DNA from: Verrucosispora sioxanthis
GTDB taxonomy: Bacteria; Actinomycetota; Actinomycetes; Mycobacteriales; Micromonosporaceae
Assembly (NCBI RefSeq): GCF_010560025.1
Contig: NZ_SAIY01000014.1
Span: 17,745 to 81,744, forward strand
Reading direction: 5' to 3'
DNA length: 64,000 nucleotides
Shown here: positions 42,464 through 52,234 of the stretch, piece by piece
Layout of the letters: each line of letters starts with the position of its first letter
How positions within the stretch are numbered: position 1 is the stretch's first letter
Notes under the pieces: generated by a model
Told to the model about the DNA's origin: nothing
Seen by the model: the letters and a program-made list of their open reading frames with translations, nothing else
Database searches by the model: none
Translations under genes and position numbers: made by a program

Positions 42464-42798
42464 TACGTAACGTCTCCGCCCATCTGCGAGGATCTGTTTC
42501 AGGACGGCAAGGGCCAGGACGGCCTGGACCATTTCCAAGGTTCGTGGGCCGGCTGTCACCGGCTCATCACCCTGGTTATGCTCGCTCTGGCCGTCCTGAC
42601 CATCCTCGCCGCCGCACAATCCTATTCCAGCTCGGAATCATTGTGATGACGGTCGCCGAGGTCTGCCGCCTCCTCAACGGCTTCGTCTTCGCCGTGACGT
42701 TCCCAGCCGCGCACACCCGGAACTGGCCGATCTGGCAACGAACAATCCGAGCGCGAGCCTCACAATCCTACGAACAGCGGCAGACGGGTGAGGGATGA
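42464..42798 (+). mobile_element. IS701-like transposase C-terminal remnant
   Basis: Two frames joined near 42640. PICEDLFQDGKGQDGLDHFQ, then GSWAGCHRLITLVMLALAVL, then (next frame) VMTVAEVCRLLNGFVFAVTF and AHTRNWPIWQRTIRARAS, ending at TGA 42796. The E-containing CEDLFQxxKGQxGLDHFQ helix and the VAEVxRLLN tail are those of IS701/IS4-type DDE transposases. The N-terminal two thirds and the element ends are absent. Confidence 0.65.
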
Positions 42799-42813
42799 GG
42801 TGAGGTGCAAGGA

Positions 42814-43392
42814 CTAATTCGGATCGGTGCGGAATGAAGTCGTACGGGCAAGTTCGGCCAGGTCGGTGAAGAACTCGTCCGCCGGCATGGCTTTGCCTTC
42901 CTTGCCGATCGACGATGGTTCCAACGGGACGATGAGGTCCTCGTTGTCGGAGTGCAGCCACAGTGCCATCTGGTATACGGCAGGGATGCGTAGGAGTCGC
43001 AGCTCGAAGCCGGAGGCTGTCAGCTTGGGAAGTTTCCGGATGATCTTCATGGCTTTGTCGGTGGCGGCCACGAATGGACCTTCCGTGAACTGTGCCACCT
43101 CCTCTGTGCCGTCTGGGCCCGTCGTGGTCTCAGCGCTGGCGACCGGTTGCCCACCGTCCTCGATAAGATAACGCCAGCCCGCCGGCTCAGCTCGGTCGAC
43201 ACCACCTCCCGCGAGGACGCTGTCGAGGCCCATGGTGAAAACCTGATGGGGGGTGGATACGTCAAGCTGTTCTTTTCGGGCGCTACGAAGCGCTCGGGAG
43301 GCGAACTTGCCCTCGTCGGCGAATTTGTGAAGCTTCGACCTGACGTCGGCCACGCTGTTCGGCGGGTCCGGAAGGTGTAGCGGCATCCCCAT
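42814..43392 (-). CDS. Hypothetical partner of the C70-like protease
   Basis: A 192-residue soluble protein beginning MGMPLHLPDPPNSVADVRSK, acidic overall, with no signal peptide or membrane segment. A central part (DVSTPHQVFTMGLDSVLAGG, AGWRYLIEDGGQPVASAETT) reads like a small alpha+beta domain, and the C-terminal half (ALWLHSDNEDLIVPLEPS) is helical. I do not recognise a family. AAGGAG stands just before ATG 43390-43392. It starts 5 bp after the protease stop, so the two are an operon and probably work together, for example as an inhibitor, carrier or regulatory partner. Confidence 0.75.
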   Translation of the reverse strand: MGMPLHLPDPPNSVADVRSKLHKFADEGKFASRALRSARKEQLDVSTPHQVFTMGLDSVLAGGGVDRAEPAGWRYLIEDGGQPVASAETTTGPDGTEEVAQFTEGPFVAATDKAMKIIRKLPKLTASGFELRLLRIPAVYQMALWLHSDNEDLIVPLEPSSIGKEGKAMPADEFFTDLAELARTTSFRTDPN

Positions 43393-43397
43393 GCTCC

Positions 43398-44408
43398 TTA
43401 GGCCTGACGTACGGTCCGGTAGCTGCGGGCCCAAACCCCGCCACTGGCCGTGTAGTTGTCTCTGAAATTGTCGAACGTGACATCCACGAACCCGTCCCAG
43501 GGGTCGTGGATCCTGAGCCACTCGACGCCGCCGGACTCCCAGCGCCCCCAGATCACGACGATGTGGCCGCCGCCATTCCGCCAGTGTGTGTCGACCCCGA
43601 CCGGCTGCGACTGTGCGAGCTCGGCGGCGACCTGCTGCACCGTCAGGGCCGCGAAGACCTCTTCGCGTAGGTGGCCCATCCTCGTCAGTGCATTGGTCGG
43701 CCAGGCCCCCCGGTTGCAGGCCGCGCCGCTGGCCTGGGCAACGTTGCAGCACCCATTCTGGCCGAACTGCGCGTTTGCCTGGGCGCACTGGGTGTGTGGG
43801 GTGTTCGGGTCGTAGAACCTTGCGATGTTCACCGAGCTGGCGGCCCAGCACCACATGTTCTGCGACTGAAGTTGAGCGTTGGCGAAGTTCAGGCTTTGAT
43901 CAGCCATGCTGATCTTGAATGTGGTTTCAGCGCCACCGTTGGCGTCGAACCGGCAGTTGACCGTCCCACCGCCCTGCGCTGTGTGAGTGGTGACGCCGCC
44001 GCCCAGCATGCGCAGGAACACGTTTGGGAAGCCCAGCGATTCGATAGAGTACGACCCGTTGTTCTGGGCCCGGAACCTGAACGTTTCATGGCCGCCGCCG
44101 TTGGCGTTGATCTGGCAGTTGACGATCCCGCCGGTGGGTTTTTGGGCGTTGACATCACTCGCCACCATGCGTAGGAACTTCCCGGGGAATGCGATTGATT
44201 CGATGGAATAGTTGTCGTTGCCGTGATGGTGAAGTTTGAACTTTTCCTTCTCGGCGGCGTCGAAGTTGCAGTTGACTGTCCCGCCTCCCGCCATGGTAGT
44301 AGGCACCCCAGTGCCGTCCATACGGAGGAAGACCCGCGGATCGGAGGTCGACTCGAACCTGATCGGCGTGTTTCCGATGTTTCGCAGGTCCGCCAGTGAC
44401 AAGGGCAT
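43398..44408 (-). CDS. Papain-like cysteine protease (C70/AvrRpt2 type) with beta-trefoil-like repeats
   Basis: A 336-residue protein in two parts. Residues about 17-167 are three similar units of roughly 48 residues with the pattern FLRM...GGGTVNC...F, ending YSIES, suggesting a beta-trefoil of the ricin/fascin type that may bind sugar or protein. Residues 180-336 form a papain-like domain: Cys187 in QNMWCWAASS, His282 in NGGGHIVVIWG, Asp302 in RIHDPWDG, and several other cysteines (CAQANAQFGQNGCCNVAQ). The family includes the plant-immunity effector AvrRpt2 and many bacterial proteases of unknown target. There is no signal peptide. The start is preceded by GGGAAGGGACA. Confidence 0.8.
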   Translation of the reverse strand: MPLSLADLRNIGNTPIRFESTSDPRVFLRMDGTGVPTTMAGGGTVNCNFDAAEKEKFKLHHHGNDNYSIESIAFPGKFLRMVASDVNAQKPTGGIVNCQINANGGGHETFRFRAQNNGSYSIESLGFPNVFLRMLGGGVTTHTAQGGGTVNCRFDANGGAETTFKISMADQSLNFANAQLQSQNMWCWAASSVNIARFYDPNTPHTQCAQANAQFGQNGCCNVAQASGAACNRGAWPTNALTRMGHLREEVFAALTVQQVAAELAQSQPVGVDTHWRNGGGHIVVIWGRWESGGVEWLRIHDPWDGFVDVTFDNFRDNYTASGGVWARSYRTVRQA

Positions 44409-44526
44409 GTTGTCCCTTCCCGTCTTGGAGATTCGGGATCGCTCAGGTCAACGAGTGCGCCACAAAGATAAGAGGTCATGATGTGGTGGGGTCGTCCAAT
44501 GGAAGTGAGTGGCGCTTCGTGGACCG

Positions 44527-44766
44527 TTACCCATTGTGGGTGAGCCCACCACGGCCCGCAAGGGCGAATCGGTACCCCGATTCCGGACAACATAGGCATA
44601 AAGGTTTAACCGGCAGTCCGGATTCCGATATTGGTCTCGACTCTTCGCCCAAGGCCCGCTTCAGGTGGAACTTCCATGCCTCAGGAATTACGAAGACCTC
44701 GTCCTCGAACGGATCCGCTGGAGTCGTGACGACGTCCCCGTCACGATTCGACTCCCACCGTCCCAA
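44527..44766 (-). pseudogene. Possible DUF4132-like fragment
   Basis: A 79-residue frame MGRWESNRDGDVVTTPADPF...EDEVFVIPEAWKFHLKRALG. The segment DEVFVIPEAWKFHL resembles a block seen in large DUF4132-type proteins, but the rest is too short and irregular to be a complete protein. It could also be a chance frame. Confidence 0.3.
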
Positions 44767-45039
44767 AGGACCAGGAATGGCTCGAGAAGGTCGCGGCGGA
44801 ACACGTGTACTGGTTGAGTAGGCGCCGCAACAAATTCAGGGTGAACGGGCGATTGCGGCGACGCGGCTGCACCACCTATCATGATCTCCCGCGACCCCTC
44901 TTCATCCTCGAACCGGGAGCTGCAGGTCATCGAAGGGCGGATGGCGCACTGACATCCTGCAAGGGCGACGGTCCAATGGCGCCTGCACTCGGCCGAATCG
45001 CTCGAGCACATGAAGGTGCTGCGACACGGCCTGACTGGC

Positions 45040-45480
45040 CCGGCACGTGCAGCCTGAAACTGTTTATCCAAGACGTCACCGGCATCCTGGACCAGCTGGA
45101 CCTCGGCGCGGTGGACCTGGTCGGTCATTTCCCTCGGCGGTCTGGTGGCCTGCGGGTGGCCGCCGAAGGCCAGGGACACGTCCGAGAACTTTTGCTGGAG
45201 GACATCGGTTACCCGCACCCTCGGCCACCGGGACTTCCCGACCGTCCCGCAGGAGACCTTTCCTTCGACTGGCAGTTGGTGGGGCAGGTCCGGCCCGCGA
45301 TCGACGATCCGGATCCAGAATGGTCCGCCATCGTCGCCCGGATCACGGCGCCCACCCTGCTCATCAGCGGCGGAGTGATCCGGCAGTTGACCGCCAGCCG
45401 GAACAGCGGACAGCCGCAGCCACTACGCTGGGAACGACAGGTCAACCGTACGTCCAGCTCAGGACGGGCATGGACGGGCC
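45040..45480 (+). pseudogene. Alpha/beta-hydrolase remnant
   Basis: Reads FIQDVTGILDQLDLGAVDLV, then GH followed in the next frame by SLGGLVACGW, then back to GHVRELLLEDIGYPHPRPPG, GDLSFDWQLVGQVRPAIDDP and RITAPTLLISGG. The original nucleophile elbow GHSLGGLV is broken by one inserted T, and the frame is regained by a lost G. The C-terminal catalytic His region is missing. The flanking 44767-45039 holds further short decayed frames (for example EWLEKVAAEHVYWLS) that I cannot assign. Confidence 0.6.
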
Positions 45481-45484
45481 ACTC

Positions 45485-45940
45485 TCAAGAGGGCGCGGGG
45501 AATTCTCCGGCGTCGCCGGTGCGCGGCGTGATGCGGATGGTGGTGCCTGCGGGGCCGCTGTCGAGCAGAAGAAACTTGGTCATCTGCTCCACCACCCACA
45601 GCCCCATTCCGCCATTGCTGGACAAGGATGGCCGCTCTCGGCGCGGAACATAGTCAGCGATGTTGAACCCAGGCCCGCAGTCGCCGATCTCGCAGGCCAT
45701 CCGGTCGTTCACCAGCAGCAGGCGTACCGTACCCCGGCCGCCCCCGTGCCGGATCGCGTTGATCATCAATTCGTTGACCGCGGTGATCCAGTCCTCGACC
45801 TGGTCGTCGTCGAGGCCGCACCGGCGACTGGCTGCCTCGACCTCGCCGCGCACACGGGCGAGGTCCTTGAGGGTGAACGATGTCGAGAGCAAGGGCTTCG
45901 CGGCGGCGCGAGGTCGCGGGTCGAACGTCGGGTCCGCCAC
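45485..45940 (-). CDS. Anti-sigma-factor kinase-like ATPase (RsbW/HATPase_c_2)
   Basis: A 151-residue GHKL ATPase of the switch-kinase type that controls alternative sigma factors by phosphorylating an anti-anti-sigma protein. The N box is NELMINAIRHGGG (about 57-69), the G1 box GDCGPGFNIADY, and the G2 box NGGMGLWVVEQM. It is divergent from the GAF-SpoIIE phosphatase at 46126, a natural opponent in a partner-switching module. Neither an STAS anti-anti-sigma gene nor a sigma gene is adjacent. Confidence 0.9.
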   Translation of the reverse strand: MADPTFDPRPRAAAKPLLSTSFTLKDLARVRGEVEAASRRCGLDDDQVEDWITAVNELMINAIRHGGGRGTVRLLLVNDRMACEIGDCGPGFNIADYVPRRERPSLSSNGGMGLWVVEQMTKFLLLDSGPAGTTIRITPRTGDAGEFPAPS

Positions 45941-46125
45941 TGTTCCCCCTCGCTGCGAACGTGTAGGCCGATGACCTTACCGACGGCACCGCGGAAGGCG
46001 ACTGCGACCAAACGGTCCCGACCACCGACCGAAGCACCCACGTACCACGGCAGCTACCCGACATGGCTGAACCGACACCTGATGCTGCAACTCCTTGCGC
46101 ACCAGCCGGCGTCTAGGCTGCGTGT

Positions 46126-47343
46126 GTGGCCGACGCCGAGTTGATGACGAATGAGGAACGGCTACGCCGTATCGAGGCGATCACCGATGCCGCCCTATCG
46201 GGGTTGAGCGTCGCCGAACTCCTCGATGAGCTACTCGAACGGGTCCGGGACCTGCTCAAGGTTGACACCGCCACCATCCTGCTGCTCGACGGCCATACCG
46301 GCGAACTAATCGCGACGGCGGCCAAGGGCCTGGAGGAGGAGGTACGCCGAGGATTCCGCGTCCGGGTCGGGCGCGGTTTCGCCGGTCGGGTGGCGGCGAC
46401 ACGCCTGCCGGTCACGATCTACGACGTCACGCCTGCCGACGTGGTCAACCCCATTCTCCTTCACGCGGGCGTTCGTTCCCTGCTGGGCGTCCCCATGCTC
46501 GCCAACGGCGACCTCGTCGGCGTGCTGCACGTCGGTGCCCTGACCCTGCGGCGGTTCGGCGCCGACGATGTGCGGCTGTTGCAACTCGTCGCCGATCGGG
46601 CCAGCCTCGTAGGTCAGGCCCGATCGCAGATCCTCGACCAGCAGGCGGCGCTGGCCCTGCAACGCAGTCTGCTGCCCAGCCGGCTACCCGACATCTCCGG
46701 TCTGGACTTGGCCGCCCGGTACGTGCCCGGTCATGACCTGGGCATCGGTGGCGACTGGTACGACGTATTCACGCTGCCGTCCGGCTGGCTGGGTGTCGTC
46801 ATCGGCGACGTCTCCGGTCACGGGTTGCCATCCGCGGTTGTCATGGGACGCATCCGCAGCGCGCTACGCGCCTACGCGCTCGACTGCGACGATCCGGCCC
46901 AGGCGCTGACCGCCCTCGACCGCAAGATCCACCACTTCGAGGCCGGCACCCTCACCACCGCCATCTACGCCCTCATCGCCCCCGACCGCACCACCGTGCA
47001 CCTCTCCTCCGCAGGACATCTACCACCGCTGCTGGCCCTCCCCGGCCGGCCGACCCGACCGGTGACCCTGACCGTGGACCGGCCACTGGGCGTGGGCAGG
47101 CCACCGACCAACCGCCACACTAAGGTTCTGGACCTGCCGCCGAACTCGGCGCTGGTCTTCTACACCGACGGACTCATTGAACGCCGCGGCGAACTGATTG
47201 ACACCAGCATCGACCGCCTCGCCAATGCCGTACAGGCTGGGCCGGCCGACGCGTTGTGCGACCACATCATGTCCCGCACCGAGGAACACCCCACCGACGA
47301 CATCGCCCTGCTCGTCATCCGCCGCCGACCACCACCTGAATAA
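46126..47343 (+). CDS. GAF-domain PP2C/SpoIIE-type serine phosphatase
   Basis: A 405-residue cytoplasmic phosphatase of the RsbU kind. Coiled leader about 1-25; GAF sensor about 25-175 (TATILLLDGHTGELIATAAK, GRGFAGRVAATRLPV); linker with LQRSLLPSRLPDISGLDLAARYVPG, the usual GAF-to-SpoIIE bridge. The SpoIIE domain at about 190-400 has metal Asp residues in GGDWYDVF, VIGDVSGHG, YTDGLIE and DDIALLV. It would dephosphorylate an STAS anti-anti-sigma protein in response to a small signal bound by GAF. GTG 46126 is the best start. Confidence 0.95.
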   Translation: MADAELMTNEERLRRIEAITDAALSGLSVAELLDELLERVRDLLKVDTATILLLDGHTGELIATAAKGLEEEVRRGFRVRVGRGFAGRVAATRLPVTIYDVTPADVVNPILLHAGVRSLLGVPMLANGDLVGVLHVGALTLRRFGADDVRLLQLVADRASLVGQARSQILDQQAALALQRSLLPSRLPDISGLDLAARYVPGHDLGIGGDWYDVFTLPSGWLGVVIGDVSGHGLPSAVVMGRIRSALRAYALDCDDPAQALTALDRKIHHFEAGTLTTAIYALIAPDRTTVHLSSAGHLPPLLALPGRPTRPVTLTVDRPLGVGRPPTNRHTKVLDLPPNSALVFYTDGLIERRGELIDTSIDRLANAVQAGPADALCDHIMSRTEEHPTDDIALLVIRRRPPPE

Positions 47344-48517
47344 GCAGCTCAGGCAGATTCGGATCCGGCCTCGGACGTAGCCGCCGAAGCGCAGGGCGGA
47401 GCAGCGGTGCCCTATCGGTTAGAGCGTCCCTCGCCTGGCGGCTGACCGTCCGACCCGTGCTCGTCCTGCTCGGCTTCGCCTGGACGACGCCCGCCACGCC
47501 GTCGGCCGGCCGCTCGAGGCCCGATCACTGGCGCAATTTCCGACCGGGATTCCGCTCGTGCGCTGCGCCGCAGCTCACATGGGCAGGACGACCAGCCCGC
47601 GCAGGGACAGCAGGCAGGTCAGGGCCCCAGCGACGACGGTCAACGCGGGGGTCAGTAACGACAGCAACCGGCGCCCTGTGCAGAAGGCATGGACACAGCT
47701 CGGTGGGCGAGCTGCCCAATCTCGTTCCCGCGGGGGGAGAGCGGGCCACCCATGTGGTGACCGACAGGATCACCGCCACATACAGGAGCGCAGTCCCCAT
47801 GAGCGTGCTGCTGTGCGACCGCGACGAAGTGATAGGCAACTGCGGCGGGACATCCCACAAGCACTCACAACGGGCGCTGAAAATCCGAAACACAATCGAC
47901 GACCGCCGATCGTTGCTTGCTGTCCGACATCGTCTACCGCAACATGACCAACGACGCGGTGACCACGACGGCGGCCCGGGAGGACAACGGGAACGACAGC
48001 TGGCTCCAGCGTGACCGACTCGCATCCCCAAGCCGGCTCTTCGGAGCAGTCACTTCCCGGAACCGCCGAGACCCAGGATAGAACCCTCCACCCGGCGGTG
48101 TCTTGATGGCATGAAGGAGCGGGGCCTCCCTCCTCGTGGTTCTGCTGCCTCCCGAGCACTCACCCGACGCGGCGGAGAGCGCGGCGGGCACGGTCGCGAT
48201 GACCCACCGGCCCACCCTGTGGTGAAAGTGCGGTACAGGGTGACCCCGCCCGCTGTCACTGGTGCCCGGTGAGTGCCCACGACAGACGTGCTGCCGGTTG
48301 CCCGGTACACCCGGAGGCGCCAGATGCATTCCCGTTTGCCGGTTTCACCTCGCCTGGTGCCTGGGTACGGCACAGAGGTGAGGCGCCATCGACCCAACCC
48401 GGCCGGAGAAGAGTTAGGTAGACCGACATCCCGGTGGTGACGACCGGACGGCCGCGGCCGCCCGTCGGTTCGTCCAGCTCACCGGGCCGACCGAGGCTAT
48501 CGAGGAGCAGTGCCAGC
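47344..48517. other. Long gap without recognised gene
   Basis: 1,174 bp in which I find no frame with family features on either strand. Frames present are arginine/proline-rich shadows without conserved motifs. A hydrophobic stretch on the minus strand near 47780-47830 (TALLYVAVILSVTTWVA) may be a relic of a membrane protein, but nothing around it supports a gene. Confidence 0.5.
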
Positions 48518-48868
48518 ATGCGGGCGGTAATCGTCACCGCCGCTGCGGTCGTCGCAGCGGCGGTCGGGTTCTACGCTGGATTCTTCGTACTCCTGGCGAC
48601 CACCGGGTTGGACGCGCCCGCAGCCCTGCCCGCTGCCGGCCTCGCCGGTGCCGGTCTGCTCGTGGGGCTGGTGACCGGGATCGGATGGCGACACCGGCTC
48701 GCGGTGGTGGCGCGACTCGCCGCCGTAGACGCGGTGCTCGGAGCGGCCGTGGGTGGTTTGCTGGTGTGGCTGGAGCTCGACCTGGAGTGGGTGATCGTCG
48801 GCGCGCTCGCGCTGGTGGCCGGCGCGGTGCTGGTGGCCGGTCATCTCGAGTCGAAGCCGGAGGAGTGA
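48518..48868 (+). CDS. Small membrane protein
   Basis: A 116-residue protein with four predicted hydrophobic helices (VIVTAAAVVAAAVGFYAGFF, LPAAGLAGAGLLVGLVTGIG, AAVDAVLGAAVGGLLVWL and VIVGALALVAGAVLVAG) and a short charged tail ESKPEE. ATG 48518 follows GAGGAG. It lies 6 bp before the L,D-transpeptidase and may be co-transcribed with it. No family is recognised with confidence. Confidence 0.75.
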   Translation: MRAVIVTAAAVVAAAVGFYAGFFVLLATTGLDAPAALPAAGLAGAGLLVGLVTGIGWRHRLAVVARLAAVDAVLGAAVGGLLVWLELDLEWVIVGALALVAGAVLVAGHLESKPEE

Positions 48869-48874
48869 AGAGTA

Positions 48875-49732
48875 GTGCGAAGGTTCGCCGGATGGCTGGC
48901 GATCGTCGGGACGAGTGTGCTCGTCGGAGCCAGCGGATGCCAACCGGACAACGGGCAGCAGGCTGGGGCGACGGGCTCGCCCACCGTGGCGACACCGAGC
49001 GCCACGGTGCCGGGCGGCACGCCGCCGCGTACCACGCCACCAGTCACCGCCACGCCTTCGAGCCCGTCATCCGCGCCTCCGAGCACACCACCGGAGTCGC
49101 CGCCTGACGTACCCTCGCCGACTCCATCCGGTGCGGAGCTGCTGCGGCGCGGTGACACCGGCGAGGCGGTCGAGACGGTGCAGCGGCGGCTGCGCGAGCT
49201 GGGGTACTGGGTCGGCCCGGTGGACGGGGTCTTCGGTGAGTTGACCGAGCAGGCGGTCTACGCGGTCCAGAAGGCCGCCGGGGGAAGCCGGGACGGCATC
49301 GTCGGGCCCGAAACCCGGGAGGCGTTGGACGAGGGCATCCGCCCGTCGGCCCGCAGCGACGAGGGCCGGGTGGTCGAGGTGGATCTCGATCGGCAGCTGA
49401 TGATGCTTGTCGACGACGGCACCGTCGAGCAGATCTTCAGCACCTCGACCGGCACCTGGGAGTACTACACCCACGACGGTGAACGCTTTCTGGCGGACAC
49501 GCCACGCGGGCGTTGGGAGATCGGTTGGCAGGTGGACGCCTGGGACCCGGGCCCCCTCGGCCGGCTGTACCGGCCGAAGTACTTCCACAGCCAGGGGATC
49601 GCCGTCCACGGCTATCCCGAGGTTCCGCCCTACCCGGCATCGCACGGCTGTGTCCGGGTGACCATCGCCGCCATGGACTGGTTGTGGCGAGCCGACCAGA
49701 TGCCGATCGGCACCACGGTCTGGGTCTACTGA
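48875..49732 (+). CDS. Lipoprotein L,D-transpeptidase with peptidoglycan-binding domain
   Basis: A 285-residue cell-envelope enzyme forming 3-3 peptidoglycan crosslinks. Lipoprotein signal about 1-23 with lipobox VGASGC; Thr/Pro/Ser-rich spacer about 24-85; PGBD1 peptidoglycan-binding domain about 90-155 (LRRGDTGEAVETVQRRLREL, GVFGELTEQAVYAVQ); YkuD catalytic domain about 165-285 with the motif HGYPEVPPYPASHGCVRV (His, then Ser-His-Gly-Cys-Arg). The GTG at 48875 starts the signal peptide, with GGAGGAGTGAAGAG upstream. All catalytic residues are intact. Confidence 0.95.
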   Translation: MRRFAGWLAIVGTSVLVGASGCQPDNGQQAGATGSPTVATPSATVPGGTPPRTTPPVTATPSSPSSAPPSTPPESPPDVPSPTPSGAELLRRGDTGEAVETVQRRLRELGYWVGPVDGVFGELTEQAVYAVQKAAGGSRDGIVGPETREALDEGIRPSARSDEGRVVEVDLDRQLMMLVDDGTVEQIFSTSTGTWEYYTHDGERFLADTPRGRWEIGWQVDAWDPGPLGRLYRPKYFHSQGIAVHGYPEVPPYPASHGCVRVTIAAMDWLWRADQMPIGTTVWVY

Positions 49733-49909
49733 GTTCCGCGACAGTCGATGGCGCAGGCGGTAGGAAGCCAGCCCGCCATCGAGTCGTGGTGACCCGTAGC
49801 TGCCACCGACGAGGGCGGCGACGCCGTCGAGCAGAACCACCGGGGCGTACGAGCACGCACCGTTGCGGGACGGAGAACTTTCTCATCGATGTCGACGAGG
49901 AGGCAGAGA

Positions 49910-51185
49910 ATGCGAACCATCTGGACGGTCTGCGCGGTCTCCGTGCTGTCACTGAGCCCGGCCGCATGCGCCGACGGCGGCGACAACGGAACCGGGGCCC
50001 CGCCCCCACCACCGGGACGGCACCGGCTCCCGGGCTGGCGGAATGCAGCAACGACCAGGTCGGGTACGCCGTGCAGTATCCCAGCGACTGGCACACCAAC
50101 TCAGGCGACGTGGTGGCGGCATGCAGCTACTTCGACCCCGAACCCATATCGGTCGGCGAAGGCACCGAACCAGCCGTGGCGATCGTCTTGCGCGCGACCG
50201 AGACCGGCTACCGGACCGCGTCGTCGCCCGATGCGTTCGGCGAGGTTCGCTCCCGCGACTCCGGCATGGTCGACGGTCGGGAGGCCGTGGCCGTCGTCGC
50301 CGAAGCCACGGGAGAAGGGCTGCTCGACGAGGGCACGCTGGGTTACGACTGGGTCGTCAACATCGCCGACGGCAGCTTCATCGCCACTACCCACGACACG
50401 CCTGGGCGTGACTTCTCGCGCAACTCGAAGGTGCTCGACCAGATCATCGCCAGCCTCACCTTCACCGCACCGCCACCGGACGACGGCGACGGCGACGGTG
50501 CCGGGGGCGGCGGAGAACGGACCGTCGTCGCCCGCTACGAGCGGTTCGACGTCGTGGCCATCCGTACCGCCGACGAGCTGTGCCTGGTGGCCCGTGCCGA
50601 CGGCACCGAAGGTGATCAGGCGTGCTGGCCCGGCGGTGGGCCGGACGCCGATCTCACGTTGAGTCCGCTCGACGTGCCAGGCGATGCCGCAGCGATCGGC
50701 GGCCTGGCCGCGCCGCGGTTGCCTCGCGTCCTGGTCGGCACCGCGGGCGACGGCACCGCCGGGTTCCGCCCGTCGGACATCGGCGGGACCGAGGTGCGGG
50801 CCTGGGTCGTGCCCGTCGCGCAGTCACGCACCGATCGGGTGATCGGGTACACCGATGCCGACGAAATCGCCGTTACGCTCGATGCCCGAGGCGAGCCCAC
50901 CAAGGTGCTGCCCGACGTCAATACGCAGCCTGAGAACACCGAGCCGTCCGAAGAGTTCCATCTCCTGAACGACGTGGAGACCGGGCTGCATGCCGGCTAC
51001 GACCGGATCACGTTCCGGTTCCCGGAGGGCGTGCCCGGTTACGAGGTGTCGTACGAGGAACGCCCGGCCGAATCGGCGATTTCGAGGGCGTCCTCTCCTG
51101 GGCGGTAGGCGTGCGCGACGAGTTGCCGTTCCGGGTTCAGGTGTTCGACAACGTCCTCGCGGTGGACGTCCGGCATGCCGGGTGA
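49910..51185 (+). pseudogene. AMIN-like-domain lipoprotein, two frameshifts
   Basis: From ATG 49910 (GAGGAGGC upstream) the frame gives a lipoprotein signal RTIWTVCAVSVLSLSPAACA. Within the C-run at about 49996-50005 coding passes to another frame (TTGTAPAPGLAECSNDQVGY) for most of the protein: a soluble domain about 45-185, then an AMIN-like region (GYDRITFRFPEGVPGYEVSY). Near 51075 it passes to a third frame, FEGVLSWAVGVRDELPFRVQ, ending HAG-stop at 51183. Protein-level conservation is good in each part, so this is either a young pseudogene or two homopolymer-type sequence errors. It would act at the cell surface. Confidence 0.7.
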
Positions 51186-51526
51186 CCGCTGCTGACCACC
51201 CGACTTCCAGCGAGGACCAGCGGCGGAACCCCCCGCTGTGCGTCCTGGCCGCGATGCCCGGTCCGGGCGCCGCCGTAGGCAGCGTCACCGGCTGGGCGTC
51301 GCTGGCCCGGGGTTGGCGGGCCCCCACCACGGCACCGACCTCGGTATTCTGCTCGCGGGTGAGAAGCGCACTGGTGCCCGCTGCGCCGAGCTGTGCCCAA
51401 TGAGGTGCGGGCTTCCCGAACCCTCGGTGCCGCCGACAATCCGACCGCGCCGCCGCGATCCGGCATGCGAGTAGGTACGGCAAGACAGCACGAGCGGTGC
51501 GAGCAGGTACGCGAAGGGACGCCGAC
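51186..51526. other. Gap without recognised gene
   Basis: 341 bp between the AMIN-like gene and azlC. No frame with family features on either strand; GAAGGGA near 51513 is the ribosome-binding site of the AzlC gene. Confidence 0.5.
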
Positions 51527-52234
51527 GTGAGTACGACAGGCACGATCGCGGATCGAAGTTGGCCGAGGGCGCGTACCGCCGTCCTGCGCGACGCGGTCGG
51601 GGTGGGCGTGGCCGTCGGTGCGCTGGGGCTCTCGTTCGGCGCACTGTCGGTACTTGCCGGTTTCTCCGTCGCGCAGACCTGCGCGTTGTCGCTGCTGATG
51701 TTCTCCGGCGCGTCGCAGTTCGCCGTGGTCGGGGTGTTGGGTGCCGGCGGTGGCGCACTGACCGGCGCGGCCACGGCAACTCTGTTGGGGGTGCGGAACA
51801 GCCTCTACGGCCTGAATCTGGCATCCCTGCTGCGGCTGCGGGGGGTGCGGCGCCTGGTCGGCGCTCATCTGGTGCTGGACGAGAGCTCGGCGATGGCGAC
51901 GGCCCGCGACGACCCACGCGAGGCGCGGCTGGCGTTCTGGGCCACCGGGATCTCCGTCTTCGTCCTCTGGAACATCGCCACGCTGGGCGGTGCGCTCGGC
52001 GCGCACGTGCTGCCCGACCCGGAGGCACTCGGCCTTGACGTGGCCGCACCGGCCGCGTTCGTCGCCCTGCTGCTGCCGCGGTTGCGCGGCCGGCGGCTGT
52101 GGGCGCTCGCGGTCGCCGCGGCCGGGCTCGCGCTGGTCATGGTGCCGTTGTTGCCGGCCGGGACACCGGTGCTGGTGGCCGGGCTGACCGCCATCGTCGC
52201 GGCGTTCGCCGCCCGTCGGGCGGGTGGCCGCTGA
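51527..52234 (+). CDS. AzlC-family branched-chain amino acid exporter, large subunit
   Basis: A 235-residue membrane protein. AzlC family marks are VAVGALGLSFGALSVLAGFS, then MFSGASQFAVVGVLGAGG (the SGASQF motif), RNSLYGLNLA and the Asp-Glu pair in HLVLDESSAMA. Several predicted helices continue to the C-terminus. With AzlD it forms an exporter for branched-chain or related amino acids. GTG 51527 follows GAAGGGA. Its stop overlaps the AzlD ATG (TGATG). Confidence 0.92.
   Translation: MSTTGTIADRSWPRARTAVLRDAVGVGVAVGALGLSFGALSVLAGFSVAQTCALSLLMFSGASQFAVVGVLGAGGGALTGAATATLLGVRNSLYGLNLASLLRLRGVRRLVGAHLVLDESSAMATARDDPREARLAFWATGISVFVLWNIATLGGALGAHVLPDPEALGLDVAAPAAFVALLLPRLRGRRLWALAVAAAGLALVMVPLLPAGTPVLVAGLTAIVAAFAARRAGGR

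Noticed and set aside
47457..48014. 185-residue plus-strand frame in the long gap
   Set aside because: Composition is that of a GC-rich shadow frame, with no motifs and no ribosome-binding site.
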